From positions 1 through 44,981 of the forward strand of contig DASWJS010000030.1 in NCBI GenBank assembly GCA_036397035.1: a stretch of 44,981 bases of DNA, given 5' to 3'. Within the stretch, counting starts at the first letter, position 1. Every line of letters starts with the position of its first letter. Made by a program: the position numbers and the translations under genes. This document shows, piece by piece, positions 14,863 through 23,398 of the stretch. Under the pieces are notes generated by a model. That model saw only the letters and a list, made by a program, of their open reading frames with translations, was not told where the DNA came from and did not search any database. The stretch is from DASWJS01 sp036397035. Its GTDB lineage: Bacteria; Actinomycetota; AC-67.

Positions 14863-16256
14863 CCGAGTCCGTGCGGGAGGCCGCCGCCGCTCCCGAGGAG
14901 CCCAGCGTCGCCGTGCTGGCCCGGGCGACGCTGGGGATGACGGCGCTGACGGCGCTGTCGCGGGCGACGGGGTTCGCGCGGGTGCTGGTGGTGGCGGCTG
15001 TGCTCGGGCCGACGTTCCTGGGCAACACCTACCAGAGCGCGAACACGGTCCCGAACCTGCTCTTCGAGCTGCTCGCCGCCGGCGCGCTGCAAGCGGTGCT
15101 GATCCCGACGCTGGTCGAGGTGCTCGACACGGCGGGTCGCGACGAGGTGAGCCGCGTCGCGGGGTCGGTGCTGGGGCTGGCGGCAACGGTGCTGGGCGTC
15201 GTCGCGGGGCTCGGCATGATCGCCTCGCCCTGGATCATGCGCGGGCTGGTCTCCGGGGTGGCCGACCCGGCGGTGCGCGACGCGCAGGTCCGGCTCGGCA
15301 CCGTGTTCCTGCTGTTCTTCCTGCCGCAGGTCGCGTTCTACGCGGCGGGCATGGTCGGCACCGCGGTGCTGAACGCGCAGGAGCGGTTTGCCCTGCCGGC
15401 GTTCGCGCCGGTCGTGAACAACGTCGTCGTGATCGGCGCCTACGCCGGCTTCTGGGCGTTGCGCGGCGGCGCCGCGCCGAGCCTGGAGCTGCGCGCGATC
15501 GAGATCGCGGTCCTCGCCGGCGGCACGACGCTCGGCGTGATGGCCTTCACGCTGGTCCCGGTCGTCGCGGCGGTCCGCTCGGGCGTGTCGCTGCGCCCGA
15601 GGCTGGACCTGCGGCACGCGGCGGTGCGGCGGATCGGCCGGCAAGGGGTGTGGGCGGCCGTCTACGTCGGCTCGACGCAGGTATTGCTGGCCGCGGCGCT
15701 GGTGCTGGCGAACCGCGTCGAAGGCGGTGTCGTGACCTACCACGTCGCCTACACCTTCTTCCTGCTGCCGCACGCGTTGATCTCGGTCCCGATCGCCACG
15801 GCGCTGTTCCCCCGGCTGTCGCGGCGCGCGCGCGACGGGCGCGGGTTCGGGGCGACACTCGGAGCCGGCGCGCGCGCGACGGGAGTCCTCACCGTCGTGG
15901 CCGCGGTCGCCGTCGTGGTCCTGGCTCGCCCGCTCGCGGGACTGGCGCTGTTCGGCCGGGCGGGGGCGCACGCCGGCGAGGTCGCCCGCGTGCTCACCGG
16001 GTTCGCGCCCGCCATCGTTGGGTACGGCTTGTTCGTGCTCCTCACGCGCGCGTTCTACGCGACCGGCGACGCGCGAACGCCGGCGATCGTCAACGCGCTG
16101 GTGGCCGCGGCCGGCTCGGCCGCGATGGCCGTCGGCTTCGCGCGCGGCGCGATCCCCGCGCTCGCGTGGTCGTTCTCGGGCGCGCAGCTTGCAGGGGCCG
16201 GCGCGCTCGCCCTGTTGCTGTGGCGGTCCCGCGCGGGGAAGCCCGATGCCTCCTAG
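14859..16256 (+). CDS. murJ: MurJ/MviN lipid II flippase family protein
   Basis: A polytopic membrane protein of 465 aa with about 12-14 hydrophobic helices. It belongs to the MurJ (MVF/MOP) family that flips lipid II, the peptidoglycan precursor, across the inner membrane. Family features include SRATGFARVLVVAAVLGPTF in helix 1, ANTVPNLLFELLAAGALQAV in helix 2, PTLVEVLD, AFAPVVNNVVVIGAY, and HVAYTFFLLPHALISVPIAT with LFPRLSRRA. ATG 14859 is preferred over ATG 14847, because the latter overlaps a TAAGAT -10 element and the former is also overlapped by an upstream ORF as ATGA. A glycosyltransferase gene overlaps its 3' end by 11 nt. Some actinobacteria keep several MurJ-like paralogues, so a role in another lipid-linked glycan is possible given that neighbour. 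Confidence 0.9.
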   Translation: MTESVREAAAAPEEPSVAVLARATLGMTALTALSRATGFARVLVVAAVLGPTFLGNTYQSANTVPNLLFELLAAGALQAVLIPTLVEVLDTAGRDEVSRVAGSVLGLAATVLGVVAGLGMIASPWIMRGLVSGVADPAVRDAQVRLGTVFLLFFLPQVAFYAAGMVGTAVLNAQERFALPAFAPVVNNVVVIGAYAGFWALRGGAAPSLELRAIEIAVLAGGTTLGVMAFTLVPVVAAVRSGVSLRPRLDLRHAAVRRIGRQGVWAAVYVGSTQVLLAAALVLANRVEGGVVTYHVAYTFFLLPHALISVPIATALFPRLSRRARDGRGFGATLGAGARATGVLTVVAAVAVVVLARPLAGLALFGRAGAHAGEVARVLTGFAPAIVGYGLFVLLTRAFYATGDARTPAIVNALVAAAGSAAMAVGFARGAIPALAWSFSGAQLAGAGALALLLWRSRAGKPDAS

Positions 16257-17265
16257 CAGCGTCCTGATGGTCGCCGGGCCTTCGACCGGCGGCATTCGCC
16301 GTCACGTCCTGCTGCTCCGGGACGAGCTCCGCTCGCGCGGCTTCGACGTGACGGTTGCGTCCCCGGTCGGTGTCGCCGAGCCGGACGTGCTGCTGTCGTT
16401 CCGCCCGGGCGCGCTGCCGCGCGACCTCGGCGCCCTCGCGCGCGCCGCGGCTCGCGCGGACGTCGTCCACGCCCACGGGTTGAAGGCCGGATGGCTGGCG
16501 GTCCTCGCTCGCGCGCGGCCGCTCGTGCTGACCGTGCACAACGTCGTGCCGGCCGGGTCGCCGCTCGCGTTCCTCCAGCGAGCGTTGCCGCGATTCTGCT
16601 CCCACGTGATCGCGACGGCCGGCGACGTGGCGCGCGCGATGGGCGCGCGGGCGACGACGACGGTCATCCCGGCGGCACGGCCGGGCGTCCGGGCGTCGAG
16701 ACCGCGCGCGGAGGTGCGGTCGGCCCTCGGCATCGACCCGGCGGCGCCGATGCTCGTCTGCGTCGCCCGGCTCCACCCGCAGAAGGACCTCACCACGTTC
16801 CTCGGCGTCGTGTCCAAGGTCCACGAGGCGGAGGAGGACGTGCGCGCGGTGATCGTCGGCGAGGGTCCGGCCGAACGGGACGTTCGCGCGGAGATCCGTC
16901 AGCGGGGGCTCGGGGAGGTCGTCGCGATGGCGGGCCGTCGCGACGACGCGCCGGACGTGATCGCCGCGGCCGACGTGCTCGTCGTCAGCTCGCGGTGGGA
17001 GAGCGGCCCGTTCGTCCTTGCCGAAGCAGCGGAGCTCGGCACGCCGGCGGTCTCGACGCGCGTGGGCTGGGCCGAGCGCCTGCTCCCCGACGAGCTGCTG
17101 GCGCCGGCCGGCGATCCGCGCGCGCTTGCCGAGGCGGTCGTGACCGTGCTCGCCGACCCGGACCCCGCCCGGTTCGCGAAGGAGTCGCTCGCCCGGGCGA
17201 GCTTCCTGGACACGAGCCCGCTCGTCGACGACGTCGTCGAGGTGTATCGGGCGGTGACTCGCTAG
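16246..17265 (+). CDS. GT4-family glycosyltransferase
   Basis: A 339-aa GT-B glycosyltransferase. The N-terminal half begins VLMVAGPSTGGIRRHVLLL, the usual glycine-rich GT4 opening, and contains VVHAHGLKAG and VLTVHNVV. The C-terminal half has VCVARLHPQKDLTTFL, AVIVGEGPAERDV and the nucleotide-sugar E...E motif in VVSSRWESGPFVLAEAAELG. ATG 16246 overlaps the murJ 3' end by 11 nt, so translation is coupled and both products probably act on the same envelope glycan or precursor. The donor sugar cannot be told. Its TAG stop shares the bases CTAG (17262-17265) with the stop of the convergent CBS gene. Confidence 0.88.
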   Translation: MPPSSVLMVAGPSTGGIRRHVLLLRDELRSRGFDVTVASPVGVAEPDVLLSFRPGALPRDLGALARAAARADVVHAHGLKAGWLAVLARARPLVLTVHNVVPAGSPLAFLQRALPRFCSHVIATAGDVARAMGARATTTVIPAARPGVRASRPRAEVRSALGIDPAAPMLVCVARLHPQKDLTTFLGVVSKVHEAEEDVRAVIVGEGPAERDVRAEIRQRGLGEVVAMAGRRDDAPDVIAAADVLVVSSRWESGPFVLAEAAELGTPAVSTRVGWAERLLPDELLAPAGDPRALAEAVVTVLADPDPARFAKESLARASFLDTSPLVDDVVEVYRAVTR

Positions 17266-17645
17266 CGGGGCGTGCGTGCGATCCGCGTGCTCAGCACGTC
17301 GCGCAGGCTCACCAGTCCGAGCAGGTTCTTGCCCTCGACGACGGGCAGGTGGCGGAAGCCGTTGGTCGCCATGATCTGCGCGGCCTCTTCGGAGTCCATG
17401 TCGCCTTCCACGGTCGTCGGGTCCTTGGTCATCCACTCGCCGACGGGCGTCGCGGACAGGTCGCCGCCCGCCGCGGCCGCGCGCAGCACGTCGCGCTCCG
17501 TGAAGATGCCGCTCAGCCAGCCGCTGTCCAGCACGATCACCGAGCCGAACCGTCCCGTGACCATCGCGCGCGCGGCCTCGGCGACCGGCGTGTCGGCCGC
17601 CGTCGTGTGCACGTCGGTCGTCATGATCTCCGAGAGCTTGGCCAT
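17262..17645 (-). CDS. CBS-pair domain protein
   Basis: A 127-aa stand-alone CBS pair (Bateman module). The first CBS domain (about 5-60) reads LSEIMTTDVHTTAADTPVAE...FGSVIVLDSGWLSGIFTERDVLRA. The second (about 68-123) reads VGEWMTKDPTTVEGDMDSEE...FRHLPVVEGKNLLGLVSLRDVLS. Such modules bind adenine nucleotides and act as energy or redox sensors; the partner is not evident. ATG 17645 has a strong ribosome site AGGAGGAG. The unknown gene upstream ends 14 nt away on the same strand, so the two form an operon. Confidence 0.9.
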   Translation of the reverse strand: MAKLSEIMTTDVHTTAADTPVAEAARAMVTGRFGSVIVLDSGWLSGIFTERDVLRAAAAGGDLSATPVGEWMTKDPTTVEGDMDSEEAAQIMATNGFRHLPVVEGKNLLGLVSLRDVLSTRIARTPR

Positions 17646-17659
17646 CGTCTCCTCCTGGG

Positions 17660-17902
17660 CTAGCCCGAGCCGCCGGTCTCGGGCGCGTCCGGGTCGTGCG
17701 CGGGCGCGGCCGCGTCCTCCAGCTCTTGGTTGAGCAGCCGCCACAGCGCGCCGGCCCACCCGCCGAGGCTGGTCCAGTCGCGCCAGAAACCTTGGAGGGT
17801 GACCTCGTCGAAGTCCTCCGCCGCCTGCTCGGGCGTGATCGCGTCGGTGACGGCGTGCAACTCGGCGATGGCGTTGGTGAAGCGTTCGGCGAGGTCGTCC
17901 AC
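17660..17902 (-). CDS. Small unrecognised protein in operon with the CBS gene
   Basis: An 80-aa acidic protein. GTG 17902 is favoured because AAGGAGGGC sits 6 nt upstream; the frame is open further but lacks a better start. Two helices are predicted: LAERFTNAIAELHAVTDAIT and GWAGALWRLLNQELEDA, joined by a Trp-rich turn (LQGFWRDWTSLGGWAG). The tail is Ala/Pro/Asp-rich and disordered. No family is recognised. The 14-nt gap to the CBS gene implies co-transcription. Confidence 0.6.
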   Translation of the reverse strand: MDDLAERFTNAIAELHAVTDAITPEQAAEDFDEVTLQGFWRDWTSLGGWAGALWRLLNQELEDAAAPAHDPDAPETGGSG

Positions 17903-17949
17903 CCGGCCCTCCTTCGGCGATGACCGGCAGAGTGTACCGGGCGGACCGG

Positions 17950-17955
17950 TAGCAT
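17950..17955 (+). promoter_or_regulatory. -10 element for leaderless tldD
   Basis: TAGCAT, 8 nt before ATG 17964. There is no ribosome site between them, so the mRNA is probably leaderless. Confidence 0.45.
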
Positions 17956-17963
17956 GACCCGCC

Positions 17964-19472
17964 ATGCCGGCGAATCGCGTCGACCCCGACTTCCTCTCCC
18001 TGCCGCTCGACGCGCTCGCGGACGCGGCGCTCGAGCGGGCGAAGAACCTCGGCGCGACCTACGCCGATTTCCGGCTCGAGCGCATCCGGACCCAATCGAT
18101 CGCCGCGCGCGACCGCGAGCTGGAGTCGCTCTCCAACGGCGAGACGCTGGGCCTCGGCGTGCGCGTCATCGCCGAGGGCGCGTGGGGGTTCGCCGCCACC
18201 GTCGAGCCGACCACCGACGCCGCGGCGGACGCGGCCGCGCGGGCGGCGGCCGTGGCGCGCACGCTCGGCGCCCTCAACTCCGAGCCGGTCGAGCTGGCCG
18301 ACGAGCCGGTCTACACCGACACCTGGGTCTCGGCGTACGAGCTGAACCCATTCGAGGTCGGCGACGACGTCAAGATCGCCTTCCTGCTCGGCGGGAGCGG
18401 AGGGCTGCTCGACTCCGGGAAGGTCGACCACACGAGCGCGCGGCTCGTCCAGGTCCTCGAGAACAAGTTCCTGGCTTCCCTGGCCGGGAGCAGGATCACG
18501 CAGCAGCGCGTGCGCTGCGAGGGCAACTTCACCGCACGCCGGGTCGACAAGGACTCGGGCGCGTTCGATTCCATGCGCACCAACGCCATGCCGGTCGGCC
18601 GCGGCTGGGAGTACTTCGCGAACGGCTACGACTTCGACGGCGAGCTTGACGCCTTGCCCGCCCTGCTGGAGGAGAAGATGGCTTCCCCCTCGGTCGAGCC
18701 GGGCCCGCGCGACCTGGTCATCCACCCGACGAACCTCTGGCTCACGATCCACGAGTCGATCGGACACTCGACCGAGCTGGACCGCGTGCTCGGCTACGAG
18801 GCCAACTACGCCGGCACGAGCTTCGCGACCTTGGAGGACCTCGACACGCTGCAGTTCGGGTCGGGGGTGATGAACGTCACCGGCGACCGGCTCGTCGATC
18901 ACGGGCTCTCCACGGTCGGCTACGACGACGAGGGCGTGAAGGCGCAGCGCTGGGACATCATCCGCGACGGCGTGCTCACCGGCTACCAGCTCAACAGGCA
19001 GATGGCGCGCAAGCAAGGGTTCGGTCGGTCGAACGGGTGCGCGTTCGCCGACGACCCCGGGCACGTGCCGCTGCAACGGATGCCGAACGTGTCGCTCCAG
19101 CCGTCGCCGAAGGCGATCACGCTGGACGACCTCATCGGCGGCGTCGAGGACGGCATCTACGTCGTGGGCGACCGGAGCTGGTCGATCGACATGCAGCGTT
19201 ACAACTTCCAGTTCACCGGCCAGACGTTCTACCGGATCAAGGGCGGCCGGATCGCCGGTCAGTACAAGGACGTCGCCTACCAGTCCAACACGACGACGTT
19301 CTGGAACGCGATGGAGGCCGTCGGCGGGCCGGAGACCTACGTCCTGGGCGGGGCGATCAACTGCGGGAAGGGCCAGCCCGGTCAGATCGCCGCGGTGACG
19401 CACGGCTGCCCGGTCGCGCTGTTCCGCGGTGTCAACGTGCTCAACACCGCGACGGAGGGCGCGTCGGCGTGA
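17964..19472 (+). CDS. tldD: TldD metalloprotease subunit
   Basis: A 502-aa TldD-type protein, the metal-bearing subunit of the TldD/TldE heterodimeric protease that degrades unfolded peptides and, in some bacteria, matures modified peptides or toxin-antitoxin proteins. The zinc motif HExxxH is HESIGH at 263-268, followed by STELDRVLG. Family landmarks LGLGVRVIAEGAWGFA (63-78), GVMNVTGDRL, GVLTGYQLNRQMA and INCGKGQPGQIAAVTHG are all present. ATG 17964 is set by the -10 element just upstream and the conserved N-terminus. The tldE gene overlaps its stop as GTGA. No peptide-maturation substrate is visible nearby. Confidence 0.95.
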   Translation: MPANRVDPDFLSLPLDALADAALERAKNLGATYADFRLERIRTQSIAARDRELESLSNGETLGLGVRVIAEGAWGFAATVEPTTDAAADAAARAAAVARTLGALNSEPVELADEPVYTDTWVSAYELNPFEVGDDVKIAFLLGGSGGLLDSGKVDHTSARLVQVLENKFLASLAGSRITQQRVRCEGNFTARRVDKDSGAFDSMRTNAMPVGRGWEYFANGYDFDGELDALPALLEEKMASPSVEPGPRDLVIHPTNLWLTIHESIGHSTELDRVLGYEANYAGTSFATLEDLDTLQFGSGVMNVTGDRLVDHGLSTVGYDDEGVKAQRWDIIRDGVLTGYQLNRQMARKQGFGRSNGCAFADDPGHVPLQRMPNVSLQPSPKAITLDDLIGGVEDGIYVVGDRSWSIDMQRYNFQFTGQTFYRIKGGRIAGQYKDVAYQSNTTTFWNAMEAVGGPETYVLGGAINCGKGQPGQIAAVTHGCPVALFRGVNVLNTATEGASA

Positions 19473-20830
19473 GGATGCACGAGACGATCGAACGAGCGCT
19501 CGCGCTCTCGCGTGCCGACGAGTGCGTCGTGATCGGCTCGCGGTCCTCGCAGGCGAACCTGCGCTGGGCGAACAACACCACGACCACGAACGGCGTCGTC
19601 GAGGACGCCTCGCTCGCGATCATCTCGATCGTGGGGGGCGCGGTCGGCGTCGTCCGGCGCGATCACGTCCCCGACGACGCGTTGGAGGATCTGGTGCGCG
19701 AGTCCGAAGCGGCGTGCGAGGGCAAGCCCCCGGCCGAGGACGCGATGCCGTTGGTCGAGGCGACGACCGAGCCGCGGGACTGGACCGACGAGGCCGCGCG
19801 GACCGACGTGAGCGTCTTCGCGGGCGCCGCCGCGGCGATGGCCGAGATGTTCGCCCGCGCCCGCGCCGAGGACGTGCTGACGTTCGGCTATGCCGAGCAC
19901 GCCGTGACCAACACATGGCTCGGAACGTCCACGGGGCTTCGGCGCCGGTTCGTCCGCCCGTACGGACAGCTCGACTTCACCGGCAAGTCGGCCGGCTTCG
20001 CGCGCTCGTCGTGGGCGGGGCGGCTGACGCGAACGTTCGACGATGTCGACATCGGTGCGATGTACGCCGACATCCGCCGGCGCCTGGCATGGTCGGAGCG
20101 CCGCTCCGAAGTCCCCGCCGGGCGCCACGAGGTGCTGCTGACCCCCTCGTGCGTCGCCGACATGGCTATCTACCAGTACTGGATGAGCGACCGGCGCGAC
20201 GCGGACGAAGGCCAGACCGTGTTCGGCAAGCCCGGCGGCGGCAACAAGGTCGGCGAGAAGCTGTTCGCGGGCGAGGTGTCGATCTACTCCGACCCCGCGG
20301 AGCCGGTCCTCGAATACGAGCCGTTCGTCGCCGCGTTGCGCTCGACAGCGGCCCACTCGGTCTTCGACAACGGCCTGGAGCGCGGCCGGACGGACTGGGT
20401 GCGCGACGGCGTGCTCACGGCGCTCGTGACGCCGCGGTACTGGGCGAAGCGAGCCGGCGGCGAGGCGGTCCCGTCGGCCGGCACGATCGCCTTCGACCAC
20501 CCGGGCGGGCCGAGCCTTCAGGACATGATCGCGCGGACGGATCGCGCGCTCCTGGTGAACTGCTTCTGGTACATCCGCTCGGTCGACCCGCAGACGCTGC
20601 TGCTCACCGGTCTGACGCGCGACGGCGTGTTCCTGGTCGAGCACGGCGAGGTGAAGGGCGCGGTCAACAACTTCCGCTTCAACATGAGCCCGGTGACGAT
20701 GTTCGCCAACGCGATCGAGATAGGACCGAGCGAGGTCACCCTGCCGCGCGAGTTCGACACGCAACGCGCGAAAGCGCCGCCGATGCGCGTCGCCGACTTC
20801 CATTTCTCCAGCGTCAGCAACGCGACCTGA
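19469..20830 (+). CDS. tldE: TldE/PmbA metalloprotease partner subunit
   Basis: A 453-aa partner of TldD that lacks the HExxxH motif, as expected for TldE/PmbA. Landmarks are WANNTTTTNGVVEDASLAII near the N-terminus, EVLLTPSCVADMAIYQYW in the middle, AVNNFRFNMSPVTMFANAIE and the C-terminal LPREFDTQRAKAPPMRVADF. GTG 19469 is chosen because GGAGGGC is correctly spaced from it and it overlaps the tldD stop (GTGA); ATG 19475 is the alternative. It is convergent with the subtilase gene, the two stops being only 9 nt apart. Confidence 0.9.
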   Translation: MRMHETIERALALSRADECVVIGSRSSQANLRWANNTTTTNGVVEDASLAIISIVGGAVGVVRRDHVPDDALEDLVRESEAACEGKPPAEDAMPLVEATTEPRDWTDEAARTDVSVFAGAAAAMAEMFARARAEDVLTFGYAEHAVTNTWLGTSTGLRRRFVRPYGQLDFTGKSAGFARSSWAGRLTRTFDDVDIGAMYADIRRRLAWSERRSEVPAGRHEVLLTPSCVADMAIYQYWMSDRRDADEGQTVFGKPGGGNKVGEKLFAGEVSIYSDPAEPVLEYEPFVAALRSTAAHSVFDNGLERGRTDWVRDGVLTALVTPRYWAKRAGGEAVPSAGTIAFDHPGGPSLQDMIARTDRALLVNCFWYIRSVDPQTLLLTGLTRDGVFLVEHGEVKGAVNNFRFNMSPVTMFANAIEIGPSEVTLPREFDTQRAKAPPMRVADFHFSSVSNAT

Positions 20831-20839
20831 TCCGCCGGG

Positions 20840-22264
20840 CTAAACCGCTCCCCAGACGGCCGCGCGCAGCGCTTGGTCCTGTTCGTAGAACGCGTCCTCG
20901 TCGGGGCGCGACGGCATGGGCTTCGCGCCGCTCAGCACCTTGCGCGCGAAGGCGACGCTGCGCTCGTTGATCGCGCCGTAGCCGATGGAGAGGTAGGCGG
21001 GGAGCCCCGCCGGGACCGCGTCCCAGGTCAGCGGCAGCGTCCAGCAGCCCTGGCAGTAGGGGTTCTCGCCGAGCCCGTCCCGCTCGTAGTGCTCGGGGGC
21101 GGCCGGGCCGCCGGTGAAGTGCAGCAGGCCGTCGTCGCGGCCCGCGCGCGGTCGCGATTCGGCCGTGGCGAAGAGCACGCGGCGCAGCTCGTCGAGCGTG
21201 AACGTGCGGCCGAGCGGATCGCCTGCGCTCCAACTGCCCCCCTTGGTGTCCTTCGACACGACGCCGTTGCGGATGCCGGTCTTGGTCCAGCCGTGGATCT
21301 GGCGCGCCTTCAGGATGATCGCCGCCGCCGCGCCGGCGACGTAGGGCGCGGACGTGCTCGTGCAGCACGCGACCGGGTCGGGCTTCATCTCCGTCTTCGA
21401 GTTCCACATCGCGGTGTACGGCGCGAAGGCGTCGGCGACGACATGGGCGGGCGCTCCCGACCATGCGGTGACGTGGCCGTTGTCGTGCCCGCCGACGACG
21501 ATCACGCCCGGCGCGCTCAGCGCGTGGAGGTAGGTCGGCTCGGGCGCGAACCCGCTGAAGCCGACCCCGTTGCCCGAAGCCGTCACGACGAGCTGGTCGC
21601 CGGCCATGTCGCGGAACGCGCGCATCGCGCCCGGCTCGAGGCCCATGACGAACCCCCACGAGTTCGACTGGACGTCGATCCACGGCTGCTCGGCCGCCCA
21701 CACCGAGCTGTCGGTCCCGAGCCCTTCGATCGCGACGAGCCGTGCGCCGGGCGCGAGCGAGTGCGGTGTCCCGGCGATGCGCGAAGCCGTGCTGGTGCCG
21801 TGGCCGTGGTCGTCCAGGATGATGCGCTCCGGGCAGTCCGGGCCGACGTTGAGCGTGCCGGCCGGCGGCGGGAAGGTCGCGGGACCCGCCGCGGTGCTCC
21901 GGGCGCAGCGGCGTCCGCCCGCGCTCATCGAGATCACCCCGATGAGCTTGGTGCCGGGGATCCAGTAGAGCTGGCGCGAGACGACCGTCTCCCACACCTC
22001 TTTGTCCTTCGCGAGCGCCTTCGCCAGCGTCGGCGCGTCGAGGCTCAGGCGCAACGCCTTGGCGCTTGCCGGATAGCCGGGGATGTAGGTGGAAGGGTGC
22101 TGGGTCGCCAGCGCGGACCGGTCGCGGAATGCGGGCGCGTACGGGTTGATCCCGCTGTCGATCACGGCGACGACCGCCTGCGCCGCTCCCGCGGCGGCGT
22201 GGGTGGGTCCGGAGCCGGGGGCGGCGAGCGCGCAGACGGCGGCGAGGCAGACGAGCCGGCGCAT
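20840..22264 (-). CDS. Secreted subtilisin-like serine protease (S8 family)
   Basis: A 474-aa exported subtilase. Signal peptide residues 1-23 (RRLVCLAAVCALAAP...THA). Catalytic residues in S8 order: Asp36 in VVAVIDSGIN, His155 in DDHGHGTSTAS, oxyanion Asn232 in TASGNGVG, and Ser303 in CTSTSAPYVAGAAA. The Asp lies only about 13 residues after the signal peptide, so there is no propeptide. The Asp-His gap (about 119 residues) is much longer than in subtilisin and holds a Cys-containing insert. The extra C-terminal about 150 residues contain GLGENPYCQGCW. Three more genes lie upstream on the same strand (oxidase, methyltransferase, unknown), 38 nt from the nearest. The substrate is unknown. Confidence 0.9.
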   Translation of the reverse strand: MRRLVCLAAVCALAAPGSGPTHAAAGAAQAVVAVIDSGINPYAPAFRDRSALATQHPSTYIPGYPASAKALRLSLDAPTLAKALAKDKEVWETVVSRQLYWIPGTKLIGVISMSAGGRRCARSTAAGPATFPPPAGTLNVGPDCPERIILDDHGHGTSTASRIAGTPHSLAPGARLVAIEGLGTDSSVWAAEQPWIDVQSNSWGFVMGLEPGAMRAFRDMAGDQLVVTASGNGVGFSGFAPEPTYLHALSAPGVIVVGGHDNGHVTAWSGAPAHVVADAFAPYTAMWNSKTEMKPDPVACCTSTSAPYVAGAAAAIILKARQIHGWTKTGIRNGVVSKDTKGGSWSAGDPLGRTFTLDELRRVLFATAESRPRAGRDDGLLHFTGGPAAPEHYERDGLGENPYCQGCWTLPLTWDAVPAGLPAYLSIGYGAINERSVAFARKVLSGAKPMPSRPDEDAFYEQDQALRAAVWGAV

Positions 22265-22302
22265 GGCGGGAGTCTTCGCCGGTAGCCGCGGCGACTCCTG
22301 CC

Positions 22303-23391
22303 CTACCGGAACGCGGCGAGCCGGAACCGGTCGAGCGGCACCGGCGGCTCGCGCCCACCGGCAAGGCATGCCAGGACCTCGCCGACCAGCGGCGCGAACT
22401 TGAAGCCGTGACCGCTGCAGGGCGAGCCGACCACGAGCGGCCCGCGGGCGTCGAGGATGAACTCCTCGGCCTGCGTGGTCGTGTAGAGGCACGTCTCGGC
22501 CGCCACCGGCGCGCGGACGGCTTCGCGGAACGTGCGCGCGACCCAGTCCGAGACCTCGGGCGAAGCAGCAGGATTGCCGTCGCCGTCGCGCGCGGCCGGG
22601 TCGACGACGCGGCCCGCCCCGTGTGCGCCGGCCTTCACGCCGGGCGCGCCGTGCAGCGCGGGCACCGAGTAGAAGAACGTCGCGCCGCGGTCGATGACGG
22701 GCATGGGCGCGACGGGCACGGCGTGATATTGGATCACCTCCTCCGTGACGCGCACGCCGAGGTCGATACCGAGCGGAGCGAGCAGCGAGGCGGCCCACGG
22801 GCCCGCGGTCACCACGCACCGGCGCGCGCGCACCGCGCCGCCGGCGACGGCAAGCGTCACTCCGCCGTCGTCGACGACGAGTTGCTCGACCGTGGATTGC
22901 TCGCGCAGCTCGGCGCCGGACGAACGCGCGAGCGCCGTCAGCGCGCGGATCGCGCGAGCCGCCCCGATGACGCCGGTGTCGGGGGAGTAGAGGCAGACGT
23001 CGCTCTCGGTCGCGAGCCATGGGAAGCGGGCGGCGCGCTGGGACGGGGGCACCCATTCGCAAGCCGCGCCGCCCGCGGTCAGCGCGGCGTGGACGGGCTC
23101 GGTGTGCTCCCGCGCGCCGACCTCGATCCCGCCGGTGATCGTGAGCACCGCGCCGTCCTCGTCGTGTACCTCCGGCCACAGCGCCCGCGCTTCGCGCGCC
23201 ATGCGCACGTACTCCACGCGGTCGTAGGCGTAGCGGAAGACGCGCGTCGGTCCGTGGGAAGAGCCGCGGTCGTGCCCGATCGCGAACTGCTCCAGCAGCA
23301 GGACCCGTCCGGCGCCGTGGGCGGCGGCGGCGCGCCACGCGGTTGCCAGACCCATCACGCCGCCGCCCACGACGACGATGTCCGCGTCCAC
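22303..23391 (-). CDS. FAD-dependent amine oxidase (monomeric sarcosine oxidase / N-methyltryptophan oxidase type)
   Basis: A 362-aa flavoprotein of the DAO family. The dinucleotide-binding N-terminus is VDADIVVVGGGVMGLATAWR. GRVLLLEQFAIGHDRGSSHG matches the covalent-flavin MSOX/MTOX group, including the RGSSHG-type loop, and the C-terminal PCSGHGFKFAPLVGEVLACL contains the Cys expected to tether FAD. It would oxidatively demethylate an N-methyl amino acid with release of H2O2; the exact substrate is not readable. GTG 23391 is placed 7 nt after the stop of the methyltransferase gene. The operon pairing of a methyltransferase with a demethylating oxidase is notable but no functional link is shown. 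Confidence 0.85.
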   Translation of the reverse strand: MDADIVVVGGGVMGLATAWRAAAAHGAGRVLLLEQFAIGHDRGSSHGPTRVFRYAYDRVEYVRMAREARALWPEVHDEDGAVLTITGGIEVGAREHTEPVHAALTAGGAACEWVPPSQRAARFPWLATESDVCLYSPDTGVIGAARAIRALTALARSSGAELREQSTVEQLVVDDGGVTLAVAGGAVRARRCVVTAGPWAASLLAPLGIDLGVRVTEEVIQYHAVPVAPMPVIDRGATFFYSVPALHGAPGVKAGAHGAGRVVDPAARDGDGNPAASPEVSDWVARTFREAVRAPVAAETCLYTTTQAEEFILDARGPLVVGSPCSGHGFKFAPLVGEVLACLAGGREPPVPLDRFRLAAFR

Positions 23392-23398
23392 GACCGCG

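Noticed and set aside
17262..17265. Shared CTAG stop codons of the GT4 and CBS genes as a special signal
   Set aside because: Tail-to-tail stop overlaps also occur at kgd/slipin and are a simple product of compact gene packing.
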